DNA of 64,000 bases from Welwitschia mirabilis (Eukaryota > Gnetophyta > Gnetopsida > Welwitschiales). The position numbers were made by a program, and so were the translations under genes. Within the stretch, counting starts at the first letter, position 1; every line of letters starts with the position of its first letter. The stretch covers positions 283,748,927 through 283,812,926 of the forward strand of contig JBOZIK010000001.1 in NCBI GenBank assembly GCA_051453625.1. Reading direction: 5' to 3'. Shown here piece by piece: positions 23,450 through 36,112 of this stretch. The notes beneath the pieces are model-generated. The model made no database searches and was not told where the DNA came from. It saw nothing but the letters and a program-made list of their open reading frames with translations.

Positions 23450-24891
23450 TCATTAAAGTTTTTAGCTTCTTCTTTAGCTAAAGAATAATTTTATGATGAT
23501 AATGGTATAGCTTGTTCAGGGGAAGCTTCTATAACTTGTTCAAATTAGATAGCTATACCAGTGTGAATAATCTTTAGAGTTGTTTTGTAAAAGGCTATAC
23601 TAGAGGAACTTCATGAAATTTTCTAGGTTAGTCAAGATGGTGAAAGTTATACATTAGGTGAATCCCATCTTTGGTGTAGTTGGTAGTAGTTCATATAGAT
23701 ATTATCGTATTAATAATGTCATCAGTGGCCTGCATCCCTTGTTGCATTCCAAGATGTGTATTACAATGTTTAATAAAATAATATCTTATATAGTTTCTCA
23801 AATACATCTTATTTTTGGTGTAAAAATTTCTCTTCATTTTTCTCTTTGTGTCCTCCCCATGTGAGTGATTAATATTGCATTTGACAAAAATGGTCTAGAT
23901 AATCTTATAAAATAAAAACATTAGATCCATGAAAAATATTAGTTTCATCATTAGGAGGAAGATAGATATTTTGAATATAAGGCTATTAACTAGAACCTTC
24001 ATGATTATGTCAAGTCCAACTAAAGGTATATAAATAATTGGGATTTTTAAGCCATCTATTAATGGTTTTCATGTAGGGAGAAATACATAAAGAATTTTCT
24101 AAAGACAACTTCTTTCTCCTATAGAAATAAAGAACTATTCCTAAATCTTTTATATATACTAGATCAAACAAAGAATAACCAGTAGCTGATTCACAATAGG
24201 GTAATTTTATCAATAAAGAACATATATAGTAACTAAGTTTCTAAGGACTATTAGGAGGATGGTAATCTTATAAAAATGCATGAGAGGTTTTTGTATTTAG
24301 ATAATACTAATAATCTAATAAAAAATATTGAAGTCATTTTTCTTTTGATAATTGTACCATTCATTCATCATTGGGATATGATTCGTCAATTCATTGAGTA
24401 GTATCTTGATTGAAATGGTATTTTGTTAGCAAATAGCCAAATTATTTCCATCATAATTTAAAGTTTTCCCAACTTTTATGTACTTCTATCTGCATATAAT
24501 CTTTTTTAAATGACATCTAATCAAAACAGTGATCTTCATATAAGTAGACTTCATAAATAAAATATGGCTATTACCTTAGCCATGGAGGCCAATAAAATCA
24601 TTGAGAGTTTATATGAGCCACATCATAAATATCAATAGTAGTAAGATAAGGGTCATATTGATACCACTATATATGAGTATTAAATGCTCTTTTAAACTTA
24701 AGACAAGTATTCATCCATGCATTTTGAGTCTTGTACTCTTACATTTAAATTATAATAGGTAGTATTTTATCTTTATATTAAAAATTACATAAAACTTTAC
24801 TTGATCTAAGTTGCCACCCTGAGACTTCAAGTAGTTTTACACTAAAATTTGGTAAGCTAGAAATATTCCACATTAACAGTAACTAGATATA
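23450..24891 (-). pseudogene. Endogenous pararetrovirus fragment, copy 1 (left part)
   Basis: The segment is colinear with 40402-41690 over more than a kilobase, for example GCATCCCTTG.T.CATTCCAAGATGT (23724 / 40515) and the AACATCTAATCAAAAC block. The minus-strand reading includes an open stretch at 24213-24010. In copy 2 this sequence lies just downstream of a caulimovirid-type reverse transcriptase, so it represents a second ORF of unknown function or a polyprotein tail; a downstream ORF is known in florendoviruses. The reading is broken by stops. It ends at 24891, where an Athila-like element is inserted; sequence resumes at 37320. Confidence 0.5.
24887..24891. repeat. Target-site duplication, left (ATATA)
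   Basis: The five bases before the TG of the left LTR are ATATA; those after the right LTR (37320-37324) are GTATA. They differ by one transition. Five-base duplications are normal for gypsy integration. Confidence 0.6.
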
Positions 24892-26150
24892 TGTTGCAGT
24901 GCATATTAATGCAAATTTTATGTCCTTAAAGAAATCCTAAAAATCACCAAAATATATATGTTACATAATACAATACATTAATATAGATGGGAGTGATCAA
25001 AATATTATAATTTCATCAAAGGAACAAGTAAGAAGAAAGAGAATTAATTTCAAAAGAAATACTTATGCAATCTCTAAGTAGAATAATAACAATTCAAAAT
25101 AATAATGAAAATAAACGCCTATGCAAATAAGATGTAAGGATAATTTAAATGTAACATCTATTCGATTTACCAAATCAACTTATCATGGAGATCAGTCATA
25201 CATAACCTGGATCAATCAAGGAAAGTTTTCATCAAATCAAGACCAACCTAAGTTATCAGGTGCATCAAATAAAATACGAAAATAATGTAAAGTTAATCTA
25301 CAAAATGAAATGAAATGCACTAAACTAATAATATCAACCTTAAGAAAAGTTATCTGCATGATATATATCACAGATAAAGTTGTCATAGAATCAAAAGCAA
25401 CATAAACCATAAGGGAGATGCACATAACAAACGATATGAAAAAAAAAACAGAGTTTTGATTAAGTCAAATCAACATCTATGTTACAAAGTAGTAGCACCT
25501 CAATGAAGGATACACAATGCAATACTAAGGAAGACATCTCTTTGCAATAATAAAGAATGTATCTCCTACACTTTACTCTCCTATTACACTAATTTCCAGT
25601 GCCAAATAAGATATATTTAGAATTGATGATGAAGGAGGTATTTATTATAACAAAATACACTAAAAATAGCAACCATTAGTAGATATAGTAAAACCCTAAT
25701 AGCTATACAAGAAGGCATAAGATACATGGCAAAGTTTGATGAAGTTTGCAAAGTTTTATATTTAGGTATTATCTTGCTAATCATCTAGACATAGCAATGA
25801 ATAATGCCACATCATACAAGATTCATATTAGCTACCAGATTGGTCTATTAAGTTTCTTAGTTAACATAAGTTCTTCTATTATTTGTACTATCATCCAGAC
25901 AATAAGGTGGATAATGAGCTTTATAAACATGTTTCTTATATTGGATAAGCCTCTTTGATTATAAAATTGTACTTTAGATAGGAAGTGTTGTAATTTGCTT
26001 TAAATGTTGTTACATATAATTAATATTGCATGTTTTTGTAATATTTGTCTTAGCTCTCCATTATCATCAAAACTTATCATAAACCTATCTAATTTCTTAT
26101 AAAACTACTTAAAATACCCTATCAAATACATACAATTTGGTAGTGCAACA
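24892..26150 (-). repeat. 3' LTR of Athila-like element
   Basis: In plus coordinates it begins TGTTGCAGTGC and ends TAGTGCAACA, a 7-base terminal inverted repeat TGTTGCA/TGCAACA. It aligns with 36113-37319 from end to end: CTCTAAGTAGAATAATAAC (25072 / 36295), a short TAGCTCTCCATTATCAT block, and the CATACAATTTGGTAGTG end block. Length is 1,259 bp. Confidence 0.8.
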
Positions 26151-29100
26151 ATGCCTTTCACTTAGCCTTGTTAGTCTTTGACAAAACTAGATGAATAATC
26201 ATGATTGTGAGCCAAATTGACTAAAGATAAATCAACTAAGGAACTATAAGATAAACTCAAAAGTAATCTCAAAAACCTCAAAATGTAGAATATAATTATC
26301 AAAAATAGATAATTAAACATTTCATCTATGTAGAGTAAGTGGCCATACTATCGTCCTAGTGGTCATCTGAATGATGAAGGGAATAATAGGTTTAAAAATT
26401 ATTTTTGACAAACAAAATCCTATAAAAAAATTTTAAAAAGATAAACATTAAAATAGAACAATATTAACATCCCCCCACTCAAATGTACAACATATCATGA
26501 AAAATAATCATGTATAACATAAAAATTCATCATCATGTAATGTCTTAATAATATGATATATGACAATATCTCAAAAATAAAAGATAGACATAATGATAAT
26601 GCTTATGAGTTTTAATATAATCCACGAAAGAAAGATAGATACTACAACATAATAAATCACTTTCCTTATTATGCCAAAATGAATTTCTAATAGACAATAG
26701 GCTTAGATATAGTTGAAGAAGAAGGAGAATGCTAAAAATAAATAGGAAAAAAATGATCAAGTGTTGTTGTAATAAAGTATGTAGTCTTGCCTCCCTGTAC
26801 TCTAACTACCTCTAGAATATCCACTATCACATTGTACTCAATGCGTAATATGCACTAACACATATCTCTCAACTGCTTCTTGGTGTGTTGAACTATTCTC
26901 TCAACTATAGATATCCTTTGCTCAAGTATGGCTAAACCTTGATCTGTTGTCTCTCTAATGCTCTATACAGTGTCTACCAAGAGAGCTTGAATCTGCTCAA
27001 TGGTAATACCAAAGTTTCTATACCTAAGGCCTCTTTGCTTCCCTTAGAATCTAAATGCCTATGTCCTATAGGTAATAATTAAAGTCTAAATATGCATGAG
27101 TCTTTTACTGAAGTGTCTAAACATAGATAAGATAAGGTAAGAATATCCTAGAGTCTATAACTATTGGACCTTAATCATGCTCCTAAGTATCCTCTAAATA
27201 GAGGTTGGTAAATCCATCTACTTATCTTACCTAAATACAACCACCATCTAAAGGTGTGTTACCATGGCGTGACTATCATGACAAAAAAGGCTGATGTTAT
27301 GGATCAATCCTCTATGAAGAATCTGATATGAAAGTGATAAATGTATCACCAAAACTTCCTATCTATCACCTATAACATCAGCTAGTATGTCTAATGCTGC
27401 ACTACAAGCATGGAGCTCCTCTGTACCACTAGCTAAGTCAATGAGTGTGCTCTTAATACCACTTAAATCAATAATAATAGTGATGTAGCTTGAAAGAATT
27501 TATATCTTTTAACCACAAATGATAGCAATAATCATGTCGACAATTTATTCATAAGCATTGAAACCTCTCTATATGCATGGTATGATAAAACTCTCTAGTC
27601 TCTAAGGTGTAGAAAGCTTCATGTACATCTACAATTTACTTGACCTAAAGATATACCAATATCTAATTCAAATTCAACTCTAATTAACTCATGAAATCAT
27701 TAAAGTATTTTTCTACTCAAATGAAAGTTGTCTAAATGGAGAGAGACCAACCCTAGCTTTAGGAAGGATGAATTGACTCTACCCGCTTAATCTTAAGTGG
27801 TACCAATGGGCCATCTCCTGCTCTACTGTCTCGGCTTCTACTCATTCTATCTCATTCATTGTGTATGTGAACTAATCAATTATAAATGCAAAATGCATGA
27901 CATGTAAGAAAGTGGTAATCACTAAAATGTATCTCATGGAAGCTCTAAACAACTCAAAAAATTGGTTTTTATGTGTAAGAACCATGAAAATACATTTTGT
28001 ACCCTTCTCAAGAGGATGAATACATCTCATATTTCCCAATAGTATAAGGAAAGACATAAAATACAAGAAAAATCAAAAAAGGTAAAATAGGTAGGCCCCA
28101 TAAAAGGTCAAAAATAAAAGTGCTCAAATGAAAAAAAAATTAATCTAGTAGAATCATAGAGCTCATTGTATTGATCAATTTACCTTTAAGGAAAACTACA
28201 TTTCAATTTATAGTTTTTGAGAAAATGAGGTTTAAAGTTAAAAAAAATAACTTTACCTCATAAAATGCACAATTTGAGATATCTTATACAATACATAGTA
28301 TAAATTAGATCCATAGGTACCAAATCAAAGACACGAAAAATTAAGTGATATACATGAAAATCACAAGCTAAAAGATTAAAAAATGGAAGAGAAAATCAAA
28401 AATAAAAAGGGAGAGAAAAAAATACCTCATTTTAATAAATTATCTTAAATCTCGCAATCTGGTATGCTGAACTCGTGGGTGAAGTTCCAAAACATTAATA
28501 GACACTAGAGTAATAGTTCTTTCTTAAAGGAGTGGATAAACGTGACTCAAAAATAAGGAAAAATGAAGAAAAATAATCATATTAATGATTTTATCACACT
28601 ATTATCTAATCGTATCATCTAGATAATAGCCTTAAGATGAATCTCAGAAAAATCTAATTGGTAATCTGCTTTATTATCTAGACGATGTGGTAGATGATAG
28701 AACTTTAAAATTCATAGAAAAAGGAAAATATCAACCAAATAAGTTAGACATAGATATTAGCATGAAGGTACTAGATTTTATCCAAAAAACTTAAAGATCG
28801 AAAATTGTGAAGAATTATGATAAACAAGAATAAGAAATAAGAAAAACTATAAGGAATTAAAAGATAAGGTAATGAAAATGCACTAAGTAGGATAAAGCTT
28901 AATAAATAAAAATAAATAAATGTGCCCAATCTATAAAATAATTATGAAAATATGTGGAACTCCAAAAGCCTTAAAGGAATAATGAAACAACCATAAAGAA
29001 AATTATCTAAGGATAAGAGATAATCATGATTAAAAATGCTACAAAAAAATAACTTTTATTGATAAAACAACATGGAAATTACTAAATAATAAGATCCTAA

Positions 29101-30062
29101 AAATGATGATGAAAAAGTACAAAAATGACTTTGAAATAATAAATAAAATAACTAAATAAAAATAGAATAAAAACAGATCCTATGAACATGAACAATATAG
29201 CATACTTACCCTAAATACTAACCTTTCAAATCCCCTCTAAAGATATCATAAAGCCACCTAAATAAAGATGCATGATAAAATATATTGACTTTTTAAAGTT
29301 TCATTTGAAGTAGTGATTATAATAACATCAAAGATCAAGTATTCAAAACAATGAATAATAAGATCAAAAGCTACTCAAATATGAACTTATCTACTCACAT
29401 CTAAAAACACATCTAAATCCTCAAAACTAAAATAATCATATAGGAATACTAAGAATCTAAGAAATAAGTAATAATTTTGATGACACAACAAACACCACTA
29501 ATCCTATAATTTCAAAGTTCTATTACTGCTCTCTATGATGAGGGAAGTGCAACCACAGTTAGAGAAGTAACGATTCCATAAAGCCTGGCCAACTGATTCC
29601 CCAATGCAGTTCCCACAACTACTAATAATGTCAAAAGTTCCTTTTGGAAAAATTTACTCCGATGTGGTAGTACATTATGGTGATTATATATTTTATCATA
29701 GATATAATAAATTATGATTATTATTTTCTCCTTTTTTCCCTTCCTTAAAAATAAGTCTCACATGATTACACACTCAAAAAGACAAAGGTAAAGAAGTGAG
29801 ATGAAGACAAAAAAGAATACTTATAAATAATCAAAGACCTTACTCCATTTAAAAAAAGCATATGAACCAAGGCATCTTTCTTTAAATTGAAGTTCATAGA
29901 GATGTTAATGTCTTACGATTGTGTAAATCCAAGCTTATCACTGTAAAAATGCCCAAGTACAAGTACTAATCATGGAAACTTCATAAAGTAAAAACATAAG
30001 TCAGGTTAAAGATGATCAAGTAACATCATAACATCCATCAAAGAAATAGGCTAAGACATAAT
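26151..30062 (-). other. Post-pol region of Athila-like element (possible third ORF)
   Basis: This is 3.9 kb between integrase and the 3' LTR. On the minus strand, about 27010-26870 reads as an amphipathic heptad-like stretch (EQIQALLVDTV, then SIRETTDQGLAILEQRIS and a Gln/Lys/Arg-rich tail), a likely coiled coil, broken by one in-frame TAG. Plant Athila elements often carry an env-like or other third ORF here. I do not recognise an envelope domain, signal peptide or membrane segment, so function is not assigned. The rest is A-rich with stops in every frame. Confidence 0.4.
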
Positions 30063-31250
30063 TTAGATAATTATAGGAAGGAACTCCTCCCCAACCTCCA
30101 AAGCAATTGCTTTTATCATGTTTAAGATTGCATCAAAAAGTTTTTCATATATTTTAAACCTTTGTCCATTAACTTTTTTAATCTTTTTAGTGTCTAAGTT
30201 GGAAATCTCAATAGAGCTATTAGAATGTACCTTCTCTATAAGATAAGTACCTAACCATTTAGAGTTAAACTTGTTATGTAAAAGATGCACTTTATTATTG
30301 TACAAAAGAACAAGTTAACTAGGTTCAATTTTTTAATGAAGTAGCTTTTTATCATGTTTAAACTTAGCTTGGGCTTTGTAAATGAGTTGACCATGTATAG
30401 TACATGTATGTTTTTTATTTAACTGATTATGTTAGACTAATATATTTTAAATATTTTCACAAATATCTATAAGATTACATTAATAGAAAAAATAATAAGA
30501 GTTATAACACTTGTTAACTAGTAAAATACAAACTTTTCCGTACACAAGTTCATAAGGTGAAAAACCAAGAGAATTATGTGAAGTAGTATGGTAAACCCAA
30601 AGAACATTGTTAAGCTTAGAAGTTCAATATTTATTATTAATGGAGATAAGTTTTTTAAGTATTTTCTTTATTTGCCTATTTGCATTTTTTACTTAACTAT
30701 TGGTTTGTGGATGATAAGCACAAGCTACTCTATGTTTAATTCCAATGGATAAAAGAAGTTTCTTTAAAAGTTTATTAATAAAATGAGTTCCTTGATCATA
30801 ATAATAATTCTAAAAAACTAAAATGTTGAAAAATATGAGTTCTACTAAAATTGCAAATAGTTCGAGCATCATTCATAAAAGTAGGAATAGCTTCAACCAT
30901 TTATAACATAATCGACAACCACTAAAATGTAGTTTTTATAATTAAAAGGTGATTTAATAGAGCTATAAAATTAATTTTCCAATAATCATAAGGTTTTCAT
31001 TTAAGAATAGGTTTAAGGAACATATCATGAAAATGAATAAGGCTACCATAATATTAATAAGAATCACATCTTCTAGCACAATCAAAAGCATTCTAAAAAA
31101 GACTAGCCAATAAAAACCAAAGTGAAGAGTTTTCATTATTATTTTCTATTCTATTAAAATAACCTCTATAAACACCACCATGATAAAGATGAAGGATGTC
31201 TAATTTGTTTCCATTCAAGCACATATTTTGTCATGATTTAATATTTGCAC
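30063..31250 (-). pseudogene. Gypsy integrase remnant
   Basis: The best-preserved part is the C-terminal domain at 30305-30063, an open stretch of 80 codons containing KVHLLHNKFNSKWLGTYLIE and VNGQRFKIYEKL; the spacing from a Lys-Val-Leu-Leu strand to a Val-Asn-Gly-Gln-Arg turn is typical of plant gypsy integrases. Upstream on the minus strand (about 30560-30730) are AYHPQTN-like and GFSPYELVYG-like stretches of the catalytic core, and around 30900 a MVEAIPTF-like strand. Integrase would join cDNA to host DNA; multiple stops and frame changes make this copy non-functional. Confidence 0.75.
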
Positions 31251-31479
31251 CTACAGTAAAGATGTGGCTCTATCCATTCATAATCACCTATTCCATGGAG
31301 AAAATATTTTCTTTGATTATGACTCCAATGTTATAGCGTTTTTATGATAATAAAATAATTAACTATGTTAGCATACTAAGAAGGAGGATAAGTAGAATAT
31401 ATGACCAAAGGTTGTTGATCATAAATCATAAGATCATCAAGAGAAGAATAAAGATGCGACAAATTATCTACTACATTGT

Positions 31480-31960
31480 TATGTTTCCTTGCATTATCAA
31501 TGATGGTAAGATTAAATTCTTACATAAGGAGGATCCATCTAATGAGTCTAGCATTAGAATATTTCTTAGTTATGAGGTATCTTATAGCTAAATGATTAGT
31601 ATAAATATTTGTATGAAAACCTAAAATATAGTATCTAAGAGTATCAAGGTAAATGATTATAGCTAAAATTTGTTTCTCAATAGTAGCATAATTTGATTAA
31701 CATTTTGATAATTTTTTACTATAATAAAATATAACTTTAAAATCATTTTTATACTTTTATCCAAAAACCCCATCTATGGCAATATTACTAGCATCACACA
31801 TTAATTCAAAATCTTTATTCTAATTAGGTCCCATTACAATAGGTGCAGAAGAGATTTTATCTTTAAATGTTTTAAAAGTAAGCTAACAAGATTCATTCTA
31901 TTTAAATTTAGCTTCTTTTTTAAGTAAGGGGTGAAGGGGTTTACATATTTTAGAATAATT
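31480..31960 (-). pseudogene. Gypsy RNase H remnant
   Basis: Minus-strand translation shows FELMCDASNIAID near 31820-31780 (the catalytic Asp strand), then ATIEKQILAI (conserved Glu) and YTNHLAIRYLI (conserved Asp strand of gypsy RNase H, with Thr-Asn where Thr-Asp is usual) and NARLIRWILLM. The sequence is in frame with interruptions between RT and integrase. RNase H degrades the RNA strand of the RNA-DNA hybrid during reverse transcription. Confidence 0.7.
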
Positions 31961-31989
31961 CTGAATAAAATGATGATAAAAACCATAAT

Positions 31990-32960
31990 GACTAAGGAAA
32001 AATCAAACTTATTTTACATTTATTGGAAGAGTTAGATTTTTAATGATACTTACTTTTTTAGAATTCATCCTATTTCTTTACTAGAAATGTGGACTAAGAC
32101 AACTCCATTATCAATTAGAAAGAAACTCTTCTCCTAACTTAAATGAAGGCCACTCTTAATGCATCTATTAAGGAATTTTTCTTATTTTTTAAGATTTATT
32201 CAAAGTTTTCACCATAAATTGATAAGTCATCCATAAAAATACTAATTAAATCCTCTAATATATTAGAAAAGTCCCATCATTGCATGTGAAAAAGTATCAG
32301 GAGCATTACAAACTCTAGAAGGCATGCGTCAAAAGTAAACGTTCTAAAACATGAAGTGAAAGTTATTTTAGATTGATTCTTACTAACTATACAAACTTGA
32401 ATATAATTACTATACCCATTAAAAAAGTAATAAAAGGCATGTCCTTGAATTCTATCAAGTATCTAATAAGAAAATATAATAGGCAATGGTCTTTTTTTAT
32501 TACTTCATTTAGCTTTCTAAAATCAATACACATTATCCACTTCCCATCTTTTTTAGGTGCTACCATCAAAGGTCTAATCCACTTACTATCAAATATGATA
32601 TAAATAATTCTAGCATCCATTAATTTAATGATTTCATCTTTTATATCTTGTTTAAGGGCTAGATTTAGTCTACATTTGGATTGCCTAATAGGTTTTGCAT
32701 TATATTCAAGGTAGATTTTATGTTATACAATGAAAGTAGGAATGGATATTAAATCTTTATGGGTTTAAGCAAATGCATTAATCTTAGAATTTAAAAATGA
32801 GATTAAAATTGATTCTTATTAAGGGAAAAGATTTTTTTATTATCAATGATTTATTTTGATCATCACATAGAAAGATATATTTCAATCCACTAGGAAAATG
32901 TTTTAAATTTAAATTCATATTTTTAGTTTTTATTATTTTTTTCTAGAGTTAACTATCGTC
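31990..32960 (-). pseudogene. Gypsy reverse transcriptase remnant
   Basis: An open stretch at 32620-32387 includes MDARIIYIIFDSKWIRPLM, APKKDGKWIMCIDFRKLN and EVIKKDH, the fingers region of gypsy RT. At about 32245-32225 the minus strand reads ISIFMDDLSIYGENFE, so the catalytic F-M-D-D box keeps both aspartates. An upstream YNAKPIRQSKCRLN stretch (about 32710-32665) marks the RT entrance. The inserted residues that many Athila RTs carry after the PKK motif are absent, from either deletion or lineage difference. Stops outside these blocks inactivate it. Confidence 0.8.
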
Positions 32961-33700
32961 TTACATAATCATCCAAATAATAGGGGTGGATAACCTCCCT
33001 TAAAATATAAAATCTCTATTATTTTTGAATGTTGGACTTCCTTACAAATTGTAGTTTTAGTTTCTTTAGTCTTTTGACCAAGATAGTTTATTCCTAAATG
33101 TTCATATTTGAGTTCATCATTAGCAAAAGCTTTTAAGTTTTCTACTTCAAGTGGATCATCATACAAGGTAGGCTCACAAAACATTAACCATTTCTTTTTG
33201 AGTGGATGATGCTGTAAAAATAATGTTGACTTAATTTCTTATTCAACATTTAACTCATCACCTAGGTATTTTTAAGTAGCATCAAAAACTCTAATGGTAA
33301 ACTTTTATTCCCTAAGTGACACTCCATCATTCTAGTTCTTGTATCAATAGTACAATGGGCTGTTGCGTAAAATGCTCTATGTAGAAGTAGTGGATAACCT
33401 CCATTATGCTTAAATTCAATCACAAATATACCTATTAGATAAAATAATTCCTTATTTTAAATCACCAAATATTTTATTACTTCTAAAGGTTTCTTTATTG
33501 ATGTATTTACCAATTCTAAGACAATACATGCAAGCTCAATTCTACTTTACAAACTAAGTCATTGACAAATGTGTAAAGATATAATATTAGCACTCACTCT
33601 TATATTAATTAATATCTTTTTTTATTTTCTTCTAATGTAACACTAACTATTTCTACCTTGAGATCCTTAAATTTTGGACATTTTTGCAAACCTAAGTTGG
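32961..33700 (-). pseudogene. Gypsy protease and protease-RT linker remnant
   Basis: Minus-strand reading from about 33400 to 33250 gives PLLLHRAFYATAHCTIDTRT followed by MMECHLGNKSLPLEFL, the C-terminal half of a retropepsin-like domain (the Leu-Gly-Arg-Pro-Phe-Leu-Ala-Thr block and the strand after it, with His for Gly). An open stretch at 33184-32969 continues into the linker before RT. The catalytic Asp-Ser/Thr-Gly triad was not found with confidence. Protease would cut the polyprotein. Confidence 0.55.
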
Positions 33701-34859
33701 TTATAGATTGAGCTAGGAAGACTTTACTAGATATGGTTTGTTTTTGCTTCCTCCTAATTGGGTCTTTTCACAACTTAGAATATTTAGGATTTTCCTGCAA
33801 GAGTTTTTAAAACTATAAATTTATGCTTACATCTTGCATTAAGGCTTTAAGATGATCATCAAGGTAGGATTGGTATTTAATCTATTAAGCCAAGAAGTAG
33901 CAGATTTCTTTCCTATATGTTAAGAAGAATTTTTCTTATTAAGCTTATTCCTTAAATTATAAGGGAATGCATGATTTGCTAAAATTTTGATATCCTATTC
34001 TTCTTATTCATCTCTCTTACGATGTTTAAAAGTTGAATACTTATGGATAGGAGGTGTTATCTTATTTCCACTTTTATCACAATCTTCTAATCTTTTCTTA
34101 CTTCATTAGGGATTGGTAAAAGTTGTGTTGTAAGTGATTCTTATGGTCTTTGATTTACACACATAGTGTGTTGAAAAACATTCACTAGATTTTTAATGTG
34201 TGAATTTGTATTCTCTTGGGATTTTCTTAATTTATTAATAGAATTTATAAGTAAATCATTTTAATTTTAAGAATTTGATATACTTGATTGACAATTTTAG
34301 ATACTTGATTAGAAGTTTTAAGTTATTTGTTTAAAAGTTATCATTCTCAAATCTATTTCTAAAAGCTGAAAATTTAAATGATTTGCTTAAAAGTTCTTGA
34401 ATTTGTTTTCAAAATATTAAAAGTTAGGTTATCCATTTGTCCTAATTTGAAATTAGTTTTAATTTTGATTGTTTATTTTATTTTTGATTTCTAAAGTTTG
34501 AAGACTTTTGATTGAATGCATACACTTCTTCATAAATTTTCTCTTTGTAAGTTGTCAATAAAGGACATTCTTTAGTCACATGATAATTGTCTTTATACAA
34601 ATCATAAGTTGAAACCACACTCTTTTTAGTTGTTACTTTTACATCTCAAATCATTTAAGTGTATTTTTTTAATGTTTTTGTTAAATCTTTAATGATAGTT
34701 ATTAGTTATTTTTTCATTTTTACTTTCTCCTTTTCTTGTTTCACTTCTTTAAGATCTTTTATAATGTGGCCTATAGTATGATTTTCTTTAGGTTTTGATT
34801 TAGGTTATGTTTAACTTACTTTCACTAGTTCTTCTAATAATCTCATACATTTTCTAATG

Positions 34860-35260
34860 TAAATTCATTAAATTTTTACTACATGAAAAATCTATAAGTT
34901 GTTTAGTTTGGTTATTATGTCCACTATATAAATAATCTACTATTTCTTCTTAAGTGAATGCATCTATAGGATTAGAATATACTACAATGAAAAATAATTA
35001 ATAAAGGGAGGTATAATCCTCATTAGGTTGTTGTTGGAAATTTGTTACTTATTTCTTTCTTTTTTTTGTTGTTGTTTAGCTTATAAATCTTTTTATAAAG
35101 GCTTCTTGAACTTGATTCCATGTTTTTAATCTTTTATGTGGAATAGTTCTTAATGATAAATATAACCATGTAAGTATGATTACTAATTCATTTTTTACCA
35201 TTTCCAAAAGTAAGTACTAATTGTTTGATGTTAGCTATATATTAGAGGGAATCTTCATCA
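34860..35260 (-). pseudogene. Gypsy Gag remnant
   Basis: On the minus strand, PHKRLKTWNQVQEAFIKRFIS (about 35145-35085) matches the plant gypsy capsid pattern in which a Trp is followed by a Phe-x-x-Lys/Arg-Phe segment, and a QISN..L.RI.P..Y-like stretch follows. It is correctly placed between the PBS side and protease. A zinc knuckle was not found. The region 33701-34859 between this and protease holds nothing else that I can name. Confidence 0.55.
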
Positions 35261-36091
35261 TTTTCTCTATTAAAAATAGGATATGCATTTATATTTCTTA
35301 ACTCAACATCATCACAAGAATCTAGTTCAAAAATATTTTGAATTTTACACTGTTATTTGCAATCAATTCTTTAATAGTAACATGAGCATTTGGAATTATA
35401 AGGTAATAGATGTTCATATCATGAGAGGGGGATTAGTTGAAGCTATTTATTTCTATTTTTGCATAGAATTCGACATTGCAATAAAACTATTTCTTCTAAA
35501 CTTTATTTTGAAAAATTTTCTTTGAAAAAAATCAAATTTAAAAATAATAAATATAGAAAAACCTATTTGCTTAATTCTTGAAATATTTTGTGTACCTAGG
35601 GTATGCGTACCTATGTTTAGTTCATAGTTGATCAAACATTCTCGAATGTATTCTTCAATCAATAGCTACTCTCTCCAATATTTCATTTTTTTATAGGAGT
35701 TTAACATGTCCTAAAATGCTTAATTTTATTTCTGTAAACATCATCTTCGTGATCATCTAGACAATGTACGTGACAGATAGAAGATGTAAAAAATCCAAAA
35801 ATGAAAAGCACAGAAAAATAGAAACATGAAATAACATATAATGAAAATTAATAGTCATCTTCTGAGTCATTTAGTTGATAAAGAAAATGATAGGTAAAAC
35901 CCTAGTTCTTGCACATCATTTAGACAATAAGAGGAATGACAGGGTGTTAATTTTGAAAAGCACATCAAGAATTGTGGAAATCAAAACCTAACTTTTTACT
36001 ATAAAGACATAATGCCACTATAGACAAATACCTAAACTGAAATTTAAACTATTTGTCTAAGCAATAACAATCCTAAAACTCTAAATAGCCT

Positions 36092-36109
36092 TCCTTGATA
36101 ATAGCACCA
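36092..36109 (-). promoter_or_regulatory. Primer-binding site, tRNA-Asp type, decayed
   Basis: On the minus strand the sequence is TGGTGCTATTATCAAGGA. Compared with the canonical tRNA-Asp PBS TGGCGCCGTTGCCGGGGA it differs at seven of 18 positions, all C-to-T or G-to-A. It lies three bases inside the right LTR, the proper place for an element transcribed leftward, which fixes the orientation and identifies 36113-37319 as the 5' LTR. Confidence 0.8.
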
Positions 36110-36112
36110 AGA

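Noticed and set aside
30063-30305. 80-codon open frame as a domesticated gene
   Set aside because: It is the integrase C-terminal domain of the surrounding gypsy element, continuous with other decayed integrase motifs and without a separate promoter.
32373-32603. Plus-strand 76-codon frame
   Set aside because: It is the shadow of the gypsy RT on the opposite strand, which has clear motifs.
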